64,000 nt of DNA from Pantoea sp050157905 (lineage in GTDB: Bacteria; Pseudomonadota; Gammaproteobacteria; Enterobacterales; Enterobacteriaceae). A program made the position numbers and the translations under genes. The stretch is taken from positions 1,364,001 through 1,428,000 of the forward strand of contig NZ_JBKIWZ010000001.1 in NCBI RefSeq assembly GCF_050157905.1, in the 5' to 3' direction. Under the pieces are notes generated by a model that searched no databases, was not told where the DNA came from, and saw nothing but the letters and a program-made list of their open reading frames with translations. This document shows positions 37,409-46,609 of the stretch, piece after piece. The stretch's first letter is position 1; every line of letters starts with the position of its first letter.

Positions 37409-38101
37409 TCAGGTGCGCACGCGCAGCGCGGCCTCAATCCGGTCGGCAATTTTGGTGACAACCCAGGCAATCACCATGTAGAACACCACCGCAATCAGGA
37501 AAGCTTCGAGATAGTAGAAGTTCAGGGCAGCGGTTAACTGTGCCTGAGCAAAGATATCCACGACTTCGATGGCAAACGCCAGCGACAGGGCTTTCATGAT
37601 GACCATAAACGCATTCGCCAGATCGGGGATAGCTGCCACGATAATCTGCGGAAACATTACCCGACGAAATAACTGCCCGCTGCTGTAGCCAAGCGACAGG
37701 GCGGCATCCGACTGGCCGCTGTCGAAGGAGTTCAGCGCCCCTTTCCACACTTCAGCCTGGAACGCCGCCACGCAGGCGCTCAGTGCCACAATGATGATCA
37801 CCCAATTCGGCAGTGAATGGGCATTGACCTCAATGCCAAAAAGCGTGGCAACAACGTGAAGCGCCGGTGGCAGGCCGTAATAGGCCAGGAAGATCACCAC
37901 CACCATCGGTACGCCTTTAAAAACGATTTTATAGGTGATGACCAGCTGACGCAGCACCGGAATGCGGCGATGCTCAATAAACGCAAACAGTCCGCCCAGC
38001 AGTGTCGAACAGATAAATATCGTCACCGCCATCAGCAGCGTCACCGGCACGGCATCCAGAATGCTCCAGAAGTCGGGCAGCAAAACCTCAGCATCAAACA
38101 T
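37409..38101 (-). CDS. Polar amino-acid ABC transporter permease (HisM/TcyM-like)
   Basis: This 230-residue permease has five membrane helices. The EAA loop (AALSLGYSSGQLFRRVMFPQ) contacts the ATPase. It is the last gene of the operon, 16 bp after the other permease. It forms a heterodimer in the inner membrane with that permease and takes substrate from the binding protein at 38887-39702. The family covers histidine, cystine and glutamine importers; the substrate here is unknown. Confidence 0.9.
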   Translation of the reverse strand: MFDAEVLLPDFWSILDAVPVTLLMAVTIFICSTLLGGLFAFIEHRRIPVLRQLVITYKIVFKGVPMVVVIFLAYYGLPPALHVVATLFGIEVNAHSLPNWVIIIVALSACVAAFQAEVWKGALNSFDSGQSDAALSLGYSSGQLFRRVMFPQIIVAAIPDLANAFMVIMKALSLAFAIEVVDIFAQAQLTAALNFYYLEAFLIAVVFYMVIAWVVTKIADRIEAALRVRT

Positions 38102-38117
38102 GGATTTTCTTCCTCTC

Positions 38118-38822
38118 TCAGACGCTGGTGGTAAATTTCACGCGCGGCGCAGACCCTGAGCTGTACTTTGCATGACGTTTTTCAAAGAAGCGGACAATCA
38201 GCCAGGCCACACCGCACAGCAGTGAATAGATCACCGCCAGCACCAGATAGGTCCCGAACTGATACTGGTTGTAGTCCCGTTCCATAATCAGGTGTGCAGT
38301 CGCCATCACATCTGCGGCTCCGATATACATCACCAGCGCCACATTATGAATCAGGTAGATAATGGCATTGCCATAGCCCGGCAGAGCAAAATGCACCGCC
38401 TGCGGGCCGACAACTCGCAGCATTTTCTGGCGGAAGCTGTAACCCAGGCTGTCGGTGGCATCGTGCTGACCCCGCTCTACCGCCAGGTAGGCCGGGCGTA
38501 TAACTTCCGACAGATAACCGCCGTGGTAAAGGCTCAGGCCAATCATAGCCGCCACATTGGCTGAGAAGACGTCACCCAGGCCGAGCTTATCGGTAATCAG
38601 GGGCATGCCGTAGAAGGCGACAAACAGCTGCAGTACCACGGGCACGCTGCGCGCATAAGAAACGTAAAGATCGGCCAGCTGGCTGAGGACGGGAAGCCGG
38701 CGCACACGGAAACAGGTCGCAATGAGCGCCAGAAAGAAGCCGGCAATCATTGCCACAAACATGATGCCGAGCGTTAAAGGCAGCGCTGACAGCAGTTCTG
38801 GAATCATGGAAGATAGATTCAC
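38118..38822 (-). CDS. Polar amino-acid ABC transporter permease
   Basis: This 234-residue permease has four to five helices and the EAA loop DATDSLGYSFRQKMLRVVGPQ (first residues given), slightly degenerate. It belongs to the HisQ/TcyL type, partner of the permease at 37409-38101. It lies 64 bp after the binding-protein gene in the operon. Confidence 0.9.
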   Translation of the reverse strand: MNLSSMIPELLSALPLTLGIMFVAMIAGFFLALIATCFRVRRLPVLSQLADLYVSYARSVPVVLQLFVAFYGMPLITDKLGLGDVFSANVAAMIGLSLYHGGYLSEVIRPAYLAVERGQHDATDSLGYSFRQKMLRVVGPQAVHFALPGYGNAIIYLIHNVALVMYIGAADVMATAHLIMERDYNQYQFGTYLVLAVIYSLLCGVAWLIVRFFEKRHAKYSSGSAPRVKFTTSV

Positions 38823-38886
38823 GGGGAAACACTCCTGCTAAAAAGGATAGCCTGCGCCCGGCTCAGTACCGGGCGCAGTGAATCTG

Positions 38887-39702
38887 TTACTTCATGTACT
38901 TCGTAACGTCTTCGCCAAACCATTTCTGCGCCAGTTTATCCAGCGTACCGTCCGCCTTCAGCGCCTTCAGGGTTTTGGTGATGTCATCATTCAGCGCCTG
39001 GTTTTCAGCAGAACGGTGGATCAGCACGTAGGTGTTGTTAATGACCACCGGCTCACTGGCTTTGATCGCCAGCTTCTGGTTGTCGATCACCGTCTGCTCA
39101 CCCAGGTTTGAGGGCAGAATCAGCGCGTCATATTTACCATTCTGTACTTCTTTCAGACGGTCCGGATAAGGCACCCCCGCGCTCGACGCTTTGATGGTGA
39201 TTTTGTCGTTGGGGTTATCCTGCTGCCACTGAGTAACAAATTTATAGACGCCCCCGCCTGCGGTTACCGGCACGATATTTTTACCAACCAGATCTTTCAT
39301 CCCGTTGATATTGCTGTCGCTGCGGCTGTAAATCTTCATCAGGCTGGCACCGATCGGGGCATCCGGGATCAGGAACTGTTTGCTGCGTGCAGGCGCTTTA
39401 TAATAGCCGCCTGTTGCCATGTCATATTTGCCGGTCACCAGACCGGTTTCCTGCGCGATGTCCGCTGCACCTTCCATGACAAATTTGTACTGTGGCAGTT
39501 TCGCGTTAATGGCTTTCAGCACGTCCGGTTCATACCCCTCTGGCTCATGACCGATCGCGCCCCATGACAGCGGTTTGGATTCGGCGGCGGTAGCAATTTT
39601 GATGGTGCGTACGGCGTCCGCAAAGCTATTACCGCTGATAAGGGCCAGTGCGATGATACCGGGTGCGGCCAGGCGACGTAATGAGGTTTTGATTGCAGGC
39701 AT
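38887..39702 (-). CDS. Periplasmic amino-acid-binding protein of the ABC importer
   Basis: This 271-residue SBP-3 family protein has a signal peptide ending SFA and no lipobox, so it should be soluble. The mature part begins TIKIATAAESKPLSWGA and has the usual two-lobe pattern. In the binding pocket I see no residue set that identifies the ligand. It is in the same operon as a monooxygenase-like protein and two CMD proteins, which suggests an amino-acid-like ligand that is then oxidised. Confidence 0.9.
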   Translation of the reverse strand: MPAIKTSLRRLAAPGIIALALISGNSFADAVRTIKIATAAESKPLSWGAIGHEPEGYEPDVLKAINAKLPQYKFVMEGAADIAQETGLVTGKYDMATGGYYKAPARSKQFLIPDAPIGASLMKIYSRSDSNINGMKDLVGKNIVPVTAGGGVYKFVTQWQQDNPNDKITIKASSAGVPYPDRLKEVQNGKYDALILPSNLGEQTVIDNQKLAIKASEPVVINNTYVLIHRSAENQALNDDITKTLKALKADGTLDKLAQKWFGEDVTKYMK

Positions 39703-39721
39703 CTCTCTGTTTCCTTAATTA

Positions 39722-40459
39722 TTAGAATACTTTTTCTGAGTTGAGGAACTGGGCAAGGCGTGGCAGCGTCGGGTTATCGAACATCTCTGCAGGCGTTCCC
39801 TGCGCAGCCACCACACCCTGGTCCATAAACACGATGCGATTCGAAATGCTTTTAGCGAACTGCATCTCATGCGTCACCAGCAGCGAGGTAATGCCGGATG
39901 ACGCCACGTCCTTAATGACTTTAAGCACCTCTCCCACCAGCTCGGGATCGAGCGATGAGGTCGGTTCATCGAACAGCATCACATCCGGACGCACCGCCAG
40001 TGCGCGGGCAATACCGGTACGCTGCAACTGGCCACCCGAGAGCTGTGAGGGATAGTGATCGCGCTTTGCCCCGAGGCCCACACGCTCCAGCTCCTGCAGG
40101 GCGATGTCGCGCGCCTGCTGTTTCGTTTTACGCTGTATGACAATCAGCGGGTCCATCACATTTTCCAGCACGGTCATGTTTTTAAAAACGTTGAACTGCT
40201 GAAATACCATCGCGGTGCGCAGACGGATCGCCTGGATTGCCGCTTTATCGGGTGACGGGTAATCCATCCGGATCTGATCAAGCTGAATGGTCCCGGCTGA
40301 CGGCTTCGCCAGATAATTAATGCAGCGCAGTAAGGTGGTTTTACCTGTGCCGCTTGGCCCGATAATCGACACCACATCGCCCCGTTTTACCGTCAGATCG
40401 ACCCCTTTCAGGATCGGATTGCTGCCGTAGGCCAGCGCAATATTCTTGAGTTCTAACAT
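39722..40459 (-). CDS. Polar amino-acid ABC transporter ATPase
   Basis: This 245-residue ATPase has Walker A GPSGTGKT, signature LSGGQLQRTGIARALA and Walker B VMLFDEPTS. It is close to the GlnQ/HisP/TcyN group. It sits between the AhpD-like gene and the binding protein with spacings of 9 and 19 bases, so it is clearly in one operon. Confidence 0.95.
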   Translation of the reverse strand: MLELKNIALAYGSNPILKGVDLTVKRGDVVSIIGPSGTGKTTLLRCINYLAKPSAGTIQLDQIRMDYPSPDKAAIQAIRLRTAMVFQQFNVFKNMTVLENVMDPLIVIQRKTKQQARDIALQELERVGLGAKRDHYPSQLSGGQLQRTGIARALAVRPDVMLFDEPTSSLDPELVGEVLKVIKDVASSGITSLLVTHEMQFAKSISNRIVFMDQGVVAAQGTPAEMFDNPTLPRLAQFLNSEKVF

Positions 40460-40468
40460 CCTCAGCCC

Positions 40469-41035
40469 TTATTTGTTCAGGTCAGCATGGCCAAGCACAT
40501 GCATCAGACGATTGGCCCAGCCAAAGATGGCGATAGCGTGGATCAGGTCGATAATTTCCTGATCGTTCATGCCGACAGCGCGCAGCGCAGCGACATCGTC
40601 CGGGGTGGCTTCGGACGGCGTGACAGATAAACGACGGGCAAAGTGATAGATCGCGGCGTCGCGTTCACCCAATACATCCGCTCTGTCAAAGTAGATCGCG
40701 CTGACCACTGCGTCACTGCTGGCCAGCTGTGCATGACGACGCGCATGCACCACTGCACAGTAGCGGCAACCGTTAACGATTGACGCCCCCAGCGCGCCCA
40801 GTTCACGATCTGCACGGTCCAGCCCCGCTTCAACATACATAATTGCGTTGAACAATCCGGTACGGGCGGTGTAGCTCTCCGGATCGTGAACCAGCGTGCG
40901 GACATACTCAGAAATTTTCTTGTTAGATGGCGTGACTTTCATTGCCTCAAGCTGCGCTGGGGTCGCCTGTTCAACCTCTACTGGCGTGATATAGGGATGC
41001 CAGTGCAGCGGCTTGAGATTAACCGACGGAATCAT
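40469..41035 (-). CDS. AhpD-like CMD protein with intact catalytic motif (Avi_7169-type)
   Basis: This 188-residue protein has the AhpD active-site pattern E78-x11-C90-x2-C93-x3-H97, within GCRYCAVVHARRH. AhpD proteins are thiol peroxidases or reductases. This resembles the group named Avi_7169 in TIGRFAMs, which is found next to Avi_7170-type CMD proteins and amino-acid or peptide importers; this naming is from memory. It overlaps the CMD gene start by four bases. It shares a fold with the C-terminal half of YciW. Confidence 0.85.
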   Translation of the reverse strand: MIPSVNLKPLHWHPYITPVEVEQATPAQLEAMKVTPSNKKISEYVRTLVHDPESYTARTGLFNAIMYVEAGLDRADRELGALGASIVNGCRYCAVVHARRHAQLASSDAVVSAIYFDRADVLGERDAAIYHFARRLSVTPSEATPDDVAALRAVGMNDQEIIDLIHAIAIFGWANRLMHVLGHADLNK

Positions 41036-41520
41036 GCGGACCTCATCAGACGTAAGCCAGCCGTAACGCGGGTCTGGAAGTTAACAAACGCAATCAGTTC
41101 TGACAGCGCGACAATCTGCGGAGCGGTCAGGCCGGCCTGCTCCAGCAGGCGGATGTGCTGTTCAGTCGCCTGGTCAGGTTGCCGGGTTACCCTGTCGGTA
41201 TGATGGGCAAGGGTGGCCAGCGGCTCTTCCGTCACGGTGCTGCCAGCAGCCAGTGCCAGCAGCGTTTCAGACGGAGTCAGTTCCGCCAGCTGCGCCTGAT
41301 AAGCCTGTTGCAGCGGGACATCGTCGTTCAGGACCGCCATGCGCTGCGCCAGCGCCAGGCGCAGCGCCGCGGACAATCCCTGATCGTCCTGCGGGGTGAG
41401 CACAGACTGTCGGCATGCTTCGGCGCCGTCAACAAACTCGGGACGCAGGCGGCGCGTCTGGTATAACGCCTCGTCGGGGACAAACCGGCTGCCTGATCTA
41501 TAGCGTCGCTCAAAGTGCAT
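41032..41520 (-). CDS. CMD-domain protein without catalytic cysteines (Avi_7170-type)
   Basis: This 162-residue all-helical protein lacks the CxxC motif of AhpD. Its C-terminal half (AGLTAPQIVALSELIAFVNF) matches the N-terminal half of YciW. It is likely the partner of the AhpD-like protein, since the genes overlap by four bases and the same pair is fused in YciW. It overlaps the FAD-enzyme gene by 11 bases. Confidence 0.82.
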   Translation of the reverse strand: MHFERRYRSGSRFVPDEALYQTRRLRPEFVDGAEACRQSVLTPQDDQGLSAALRLALAQRMAVLNDDVPLQQAYQAQLAELTPSETLLALAAGSTVTEEPLATLAHHTDRVTRQPDQATEQHIRLLEQAGLTAPQIVALSELIAFVNFQTRVTAGLRLMRSA

Positions 41521-42964
41521 TCTCCTGTTTTAGTGCTGGGGTTGAATCCACCCATTCATCGCCCTGTAATTCCGGGGTGTCGTAAGCGTGCAGACTGGCG
41601 AAATGCTGCTCAACATCTTCGGCAAACAGCGAGGCGGCAATGCCACGCACCAGACGATCGGCTCCCGCACTGACGGCCGGGATATCACCGGAGACTTTGC
41701 CGTGCGTCAGCATCGCGGCATCGTTAAAGCAGTGGATGTGTGCCAGCATCGGGCAGGCACCGGGCGTCAACTCGCGAAACTCAAACGATGGGCCAAGATC
41801 CGGCGCGTCCAGCATGTTCTGACGCGCCGGTCCCATCTCTGGTTGATAGCGACCGTCGGACCAGCTACGGATATGCGGTGCGATAGCAGCAAACTCCGGG
41901 CGGCCATGAAAATCGTTGGTGAAGCCGGTGGCGGCGATCAGAAAGTCGTAGCGCAGTGCGCCCTGCGTAGTCTCAATCAGCAAGCCTTCCGCGTCCTGCC
42001 GGACGGCGTTAATGCCACAGTCAAGGAAGAAACGCGCATTATCATGACGGGATACGCGCAGGGTGGAAGCACGCGGTGGCGGGGTTTGTGTCGCCGCGGT
42101 ATAGTCGACGAACTTCCACTTCCACGCGTCCGGCAGGTGATGCATACCGTGCACCACACCCTGACTGCTGATGCCTGTCATCTTATTAATACGCGGCATC
42201 GCCTTACGACGAATCAGCAGGTCGACCTCAGCCGCGCCCTGCTCCAGTGCCGTGGCTGCGTTATCCATCGATGATGCCCCTGCGCCAATGACCGCAACAC
42301 GTTTGCCCTGTAACGCTGCAAAGTCGATATCATCGGCGGAATGTGCCCAGAAGCGGCGATCGATGCCTTGCAGGAAATCCGGTACGGCAAAGCCACCCAG
42401 TCCTGAACGCCCGGTAGCCAGCACCAGACGGCGGGCATAGACGCGGCCGGTTTCGGCGCCATCCAGATCCAGCGCAATCAGCTCGCCAGCCTGCGCGATG
42501 TTGCGGACGCGCACATTGTTCTGCACCGGCAGATTCAATACAAAGCGATACCAGATCAGGTAATCCATCCACTGCGCCTTGGGGATCTTGTCCAGCGCCT
42601 GCCAGGCCTCATGGCCCCACTGTGCCGTAAACCAGGCGCGGAAAGTCAACTGCGCAAGACCCAGAGCCGGGCCGTGCAGCGTTTTCGGCGAACGCAGCGT
42701 TTCCATGCGCGCGAAGGTGACCCACGGCCCTTCCTGTCCGGCAGGAGCAGCATCATAGGCCACCACGTTGCTGATGCCGGTCAGCCGTAACTTTGCCAGC
42801 GCGGCCAGGCCACACATACCCGCGCCGATCACCACCACATCGCGCACCGGTGCATGCTCAAAGCTGCGTTCCGGTACCCAGGATTTGGCAGGCAGTTCCA
42901 GAAATTCCAGATCCTGCTGAAGCTGAGCTTCCAGCGCGGCAAGACCTTTGGCGGCATACGTCAT
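41510..42964 (-). CDS. FAD/NAD(P)H-dependent monooxygenase-like oxidoreductase
   Basis: This 484-residue protein has two dinucleotide-binding motifs: FAD site VVIGAGMCGLAAL at residues 44-56 and NAD(P) site VAVIGAGASSMDNA at 223-236. It also has ATG motifs (VLATGRSG and IAATGFTN) and the conserved FMO-like ETLRSPK segment. It resembles single-component flavin monooxygenases. It is the first gene of the operon. AGGGA lies nine bases ahead of the ATG at 42964; the frame is open 30 codons upstream. Substrate unknown; oxidation of the imported amino acid is the natural hypothesis. Confidence 0.85.
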   Translation of the reverse strand: MTYAAKGLAALEAQLQQDLEFLELPAKSWVPERSFEHAPVRDVVVIGAGMCGLAALAKLRLTGISNVVAYDAAPAGQEGPWVTFARMETLRSPKTLHGPALGLAQLTFRAWFTAQWGHEAWQALDKIPKAQWMDYLIWYRFVLNLPVQNNVRVRNIAQAGELIALDLDGAETGRVYARRLVLATGRSGLGGFAVPDFLQGIDRRFWAHSADDIDFAALQGKRVAVIGAGASSMDNAATALEQGAAEVDLLIRRKAMPRINKMTGISSQGVVHGMHHLPDAWKWKFVDYTAATQTPPPRASTLRVSRHDNARFFLDCGINAVRQDAEGLLIETTQGALRYDFLIAATGFTNDFHGRPEFAAIAPHIRSWSDGRYQPEMGPARQNMLDAPDLGPSFEFRELTPGACPMLAHIHCFNDAAMLTHGKVSGDIPAVSAGADRLVRGIAASLFAEDVEQHFASLHAYDTPELQGDEWVDSTPALKQENAL

Positions 42965-43316
42965 AGCGAGATTTCCCTGATGTCCGCGATCGCCCATGAG
43001 CAGGCGAAAACCGTTAAAACACGCCGGGACTGCTGTGGTTTTCATCATTAACAAAAAACATAATTAACCACTAACAATCATTAAAACGCATAGTAAGAAG
43101 TAAGTTTTCGCATAATCCACCTGCCCCTGACCGGAGTCAAGATCTGCGCTCAGACACTGACCAATGGATTTCTTATATCTTATGCAGCAAACGATATAAG
43201 CACTGATTTCTTAGAGATTATTGACCAGACGCTCAGCCAAATCCGCCTGCCGGTAACGCGAGGAAATGGCCGATTCGGTTTTGGCCGGAAATAAGACGCG
43301 GGAGTATAAGGCGGAA
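42965..43316. promoter_or_regulatory. Promoter region of the FMO/CMD/ABC operon
   Basis: These 352 bases separate the operon from an upstream co-oriented LysR gene. The inverted repeat CTTATATC-N13-GATATAAG (43172-43179, 43193-43200) and the direct repeat GATTTCTTA (two copies, about 38 bases apart) are likely LysR-type operator elements. I do not assign the -10/-35 boxes. Confidence 0.6.
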
Positions 43317-44276
43317 TCAGGTCTGGTTGATGATGCGCATAATGCGAGGATGTTCACTGGCAGCCAGTCGTTCAAACCCTGGCAGAAGCTGCGCGGCGGC
43401 CTCCACCAGCGCGTCCACCAGCGCCTGCGATGCAGCGGAAATCTGACGGCCCTGAGGGGTGATCACGCCAAAAAAATAGGGGATCGCTTCCTGCAGCGGA
43501 CGGATCGCCACACCGGCAAGCGGCATCCCCCATCCCGTAACCGGTTCGAGAATGGCTACACCTAATCCCGCCCGCACACAGCCCAGAATATTTGCCGAGG
43601 CGTTAGTTTCGATGGTTTCCAGCAGCGGTGCTTTGACCTTCTTCAGCGCGTTTTCATAGCGTCCACGCAGACGCTGCGGGCTCCACGGGGCAATCAGACG
43701 ACGGCCTGCCAGCTGGCTCAGCGACAGCTCACTGTTCGCTGCCAGCACATCATCCTCCGGCAACGCCACCACGCAGTGTGCCTGCCCAATCCAGTGCAGA
43801 TCTACCGCATGATGCTCCAGTGGCAGACTGCATAAGCCGATATCGGCCTCGGCGGTGATCACCGCATGTGCGATCTGTACGGCGGATTCACTGATGATGT
43901 GTACTTTGTTTTGCAGCGTCAGCATGGACAGTGCCTGCGGCAGCAATCCGGCAGCCAGCGCGGGGGTTGCGGCAATAGTGAGTGGGCGATGCTGCTGGTG
44001 GGCAATTTCCTGCGCACGTAAGCGGATCTGCTGCAATGACAGCAGCGCCTTCTGCACATACTGATGCAGCTGTAACGCCTCTTCTGATGGATGAATGCGC
44101 GGACCATTGCGAATAAACAGGGGATAACCCAGCGACTGCTCCAGCTCCTGAATCAGACGGGAAACGGCGGGCTGTGAACGGTTCAGCGCTTTAGCGGCTG
44201 CGGTAACGCTGCCCGCAGAAATTACCGCTGAGAAAGCTTCCAGCTGACGCAGATCGAGGTCATTTAATAAAGTCAT
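43317..44276 (-). CDS. LysR-type regulator, probably of the adjacent operon
   Basis: This protein of about 319 residues has the LysR helix-turn-helix (GSVTAAAKALNRSQPAVSRL) and an effector domain. It has the same orientation as the operon and lies directly upstream. I place the start at the ATG at 44276 (MTLLNDLDLRQLEAF); an ATG at 44300 is also possible and neither has a strong ribosome site. Effector unknown; the operon's substrate is the likely inducer. Confidence 0.85.
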   Translation of the reverse strand: MTLLNDLDLRQLEAFSAVISAGSVTAAAKALNRSQPAVSRLIQELEQSLGYPLFIRNGPRIHPSEEALQLHQYVQKALLSLQQIRLRAQEIAHQQHRPLTIAATPALAAGLLPQALSMLTLQNKVHIISESAVQIAHAVITAEADIGLCSLPLEHHAVDLHWIGQAHCVVALPEDDVLAANSELSLSQLAGRRLIAPWSPQRLRGRYENALKKVKAPLLETIETNASANILGCVRAGLGVAILEPVTGWGMPLAGVAIRPLQEAIPYFFGVITPQGRQISAASQALVDALVEAAAQLLPGFERLAASEHPRIMRIINQT

Positions 44277-44727
44277 CGCTAGGGTACTTTCCTGACTCAT
44301 TGATTTGATCGGCCCCGATAAACCTCGGGAAAAAATGCCATCATAGAGAGAGTTAAGCGAATTAGCCACCAGGAGAAAAAACCGCAGCGGTCGCCATTGT
44401 GCACTGTATCCGCTTCTCGCCAGACCAGACGCCTGAGGCAAACATAACGCTAAGGGGTAATGTTTCAGGGCAGTGGGTGAACGACTGCTTCTCTTCACAC
44501 ATAAACAGGGTGTGCAGGGGCAGACGTTGTGGGACGCCAGTATTTTAAGTGTCGCCTTATCGCCAGATGCCGCTATCCTGTTATGCGCAAACAGGCAGAT
44601 TTTCTCTGCGAAGCGGCCCCCTCTGCTGAAGCTGCGGCAGCGATCAGGCTATTCTGTCGTATGAATATTTTTTGCAGATAACGATTTATGTTTTAATAAT
44701 TAAAATTTGAAGAGGTTAGGGTTATTT
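44277..44727. other. Intergenic region upstream of LysR
   Basis: These 451 bases separate the LysR gene from the divergent Zn-ribbon gene. I see no supported gene, only short ORFs without family features. They should contain the promoters of both flanking genes. Confidence 0.45.
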
Positions 44728-44934
44728 ATGGATGAGATAGATTTAGCTCAGGAGCGTGAAGAGGCGCATCTTGCGGCCTCCCTGGCAGCACGTAAGCCAA
44801 AAGTCGTGAGTCCCGACGGCATGTGCATCTGGTGCAAAGATGAATCTGTGGTGGCTGATACGGCTTTCTGTTCTGTTGAGTGCGATGAAGATTATCATAA
44901 GTATCGTCGTGAGCAGCGTCAGCGTATCAGCTGA
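44728..44934 (+). CDS. Small four-cysteine Zn-ribbon protein (DUF2116-like)
   Basis: This 68-residue protein begins MDEIDLAQEREEAHLA and ends with CIWCKDES and CSVEC, that is C-x2-C and C-x3-C spaced by 14 residues, a small zinc finger. Charged residues predominate. The start at the ATG at 44728 follows AGGGTTATTT; the frame begins seven codons earlier at TTG. Function unknown. Confidence 0.6.
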   Translation: MDEIDLAQEREEAHLAASLAARKPKVVSPDGMCIWCKDESVVADTAFCSVECDEDYHKYRREQRQRIS

Positions 44935-45266
44935 CGGCCAGTTCATTGGCCCTGATGCGTCCAGCCTTGCGTCTGGTATGCTGCTCAGCGCTCCCGCCCC
45001 CGCCGGATCATTAGCCGGCGCATATCCGGCCCTGACAGGCTACCGGCGGAGGAAAGCGGGGCCAGATAGCGATACCTGACCATCCCGGCTGAAGAGACGC
45101 CCTTACCGCTTTCCTGCAGCGCAACAGGCTATTCGGGAGGCTGCAGAGGCGTGTCTGGCCACACAGCGCCATTTTTTCATCGCGCCTGATCACATTTCCC
45201 CCCGGCGTGATTTCTGTTCATAATCTATTAATAAAAGTGATACGTTCATCCTGAGGAGTCAGACTC
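44935..45266. other. Intergenic region before the CigR-like gene
   Basis: These 332 bases contain a GCCGG-ATCATTAG-CCGGC hairpin (about 45002-45019), which may end the Zn-ribbon transcript, and a probable promoter with CATAAT about 45 bases before the next gene. No gene is supported. Confidence 0.4.
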
Positions 45267-45737
45267 ATGCAAAAGCATCGCCCTCTGGTTTCACTCGTGG
45301 CGCTGGTTCTGGGTGTCGCCGTTTCTGCTTCGCCAGTTTATGCAAATCCCGGCAATGGCAATGGCCATCATGAAAATAAGGGTGCTCACGGCAATCAGGG
45401 ACGTCATGACGATAAGCCGAAAGAGAGACAACAGGAACGTAAAAACCACGGCCAACCTGATCGTGTCAGCGCGGACCTTTCCTTCTCCCGGGCACGAACG
45501 CTTGCGGTAAACTCTGGTCTGGTCGGTTACCCATCCCTGCCGCCGGGCATTGCCAAAAATGTTGCGCGAGGTAAACCGCTACCGCCAGGCATCGCGAAGA
45601 AAAGCCTGCCGGCGTCGATGGTTAATGAACTGCCCTATTATCCCGGCTACGAGTGGCGGGCTGTGGGTAACGATTTAGTTCTCATCGCCCTGAGTACGGC
45701 TATCGTGACCGCAGTAATCAACGGTGTCTTCGACTGA
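45267..45737 (+). CDS. CigR family (anti-virulence regulator-like) periplasmic protein
   Basis: This 156-residue protein has a signal peptide ending VYA, a Gly/Asn/His-rich region and basic repeats. The CigR/RcnB-like core has two PPGIAK motifs (SLPPGIAKNVARGKPLPPG), and a C-terminal hydrophobic helix follows. Salmonella CigR is a SPI-3 inner-membrane protein that reduces virulence. The family call rests on the PPGIAK repeats. TGAGGAG precedes the ATG. Confidence 0.75.
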   Translation: MQKHRPLVSLVALVLGVAVSASPVYANPGNGNGHHENKGAHGNQGRHDDKPKERQQERKNHGQPDRVSADLSFSRARTLAVNSGLVGYPSLPPGIAKNVARGKPLPPGIAKKSLPASMVNELPYYPGYEWRAVGNDLVLIALSTAIVTAVINGVFD

Positions 45738-45875
45738 TGACTGTACTCCACTGAACAGAAAGCCCCCTGCTGATGTCCCTCAGGTGAACCGCGTGACGTC
45801 AGCAGACGCGGCTACTGCGTGAACGATCGTCAGGAGGCCGCGACGCTTCCCGGGCGAAAAGTCTGAACGCCTGCC

Positions 45876-46609
45876 TTAAACACTCGCCTCGCCTTTTTGT
45901 TTCCCCCCTCGGGTGAAAATCGTTTTCAGCGCCAGACAGATTAATCCGCCCCCCACCGGCAGCAGAAAGTCATTACCGAGCAGCCTGTAAAGCCCTATTC
46001 CGGCAACCCCGCCTGCAAGAAACGCCAGCAGTGTGAGAGAGTGCAGGCGAAGGCGGCTGAAATAGAGCGGCGTCTCTTTAGGTGACGCTTTGCGCCGAAG
46101 CACTTCAAACAGCATTGCCAGCTCAATGCCGATATCCGTCGCCGTGCCGGAAACGTGGGTTGTACGTACCCGGGCATTGGAGATTCGGGTGACGACCGCA
46201 TTTTGCAGGCCCATTAAAAAGCTCAAACTGGTAATTAACACCACCCCCGTAGCGCGAGGGGAAAAGAGCGGCACCACGCCCCCCAGTATCATCAGCGCGG
46301 CACCCTCAGTGAGAATGACAAAGGCATAAATGGTGCGGATATTCCGGCGCTGCCCCGCATTAATGATCAGCGTCGAACAGGCGGAGCCCGCTATAAAAAG
46401 CAGCACGACAGACAGAAAAAGAGGACCGGTCCCGCATTCGCTTTGGCCAGCTGATCGGAGAGCAGCGAAACATTACCGGTCATATTAGCGGAAAAAAAGC
46501 CGACGATCTCAAAGGCGGCGGTGTTCAGCGCGCCTGCGGTGGCGGCCAGCGTGCAGGCCAGACGGGTATCGGCGCTGCTGCTGCGGGCACTTTCGGTGCT
46601 GATTAGCAT
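45876..46609 (-). pseudogene. DUF1275 (YoaK-like) membrane protein, frameshifted
   Basis: The N-terminal part (46609 to about 46420) reads through GALNTAAFEIVGFFSANMTG. The C-terminal part (46406 to 45876) holds MGLQNAVVTRISNARVRTTH in a different frame. A run of five T on the minus strand (46416-46420) sits at the junction. One more T would give a continuous VLFFLSVVLLFIAG helix and an intact protein of about 240 residues. AGGGGG precedes the start. It is either a recent pseudogene or a homopolymer error. Confidence 0.85.
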
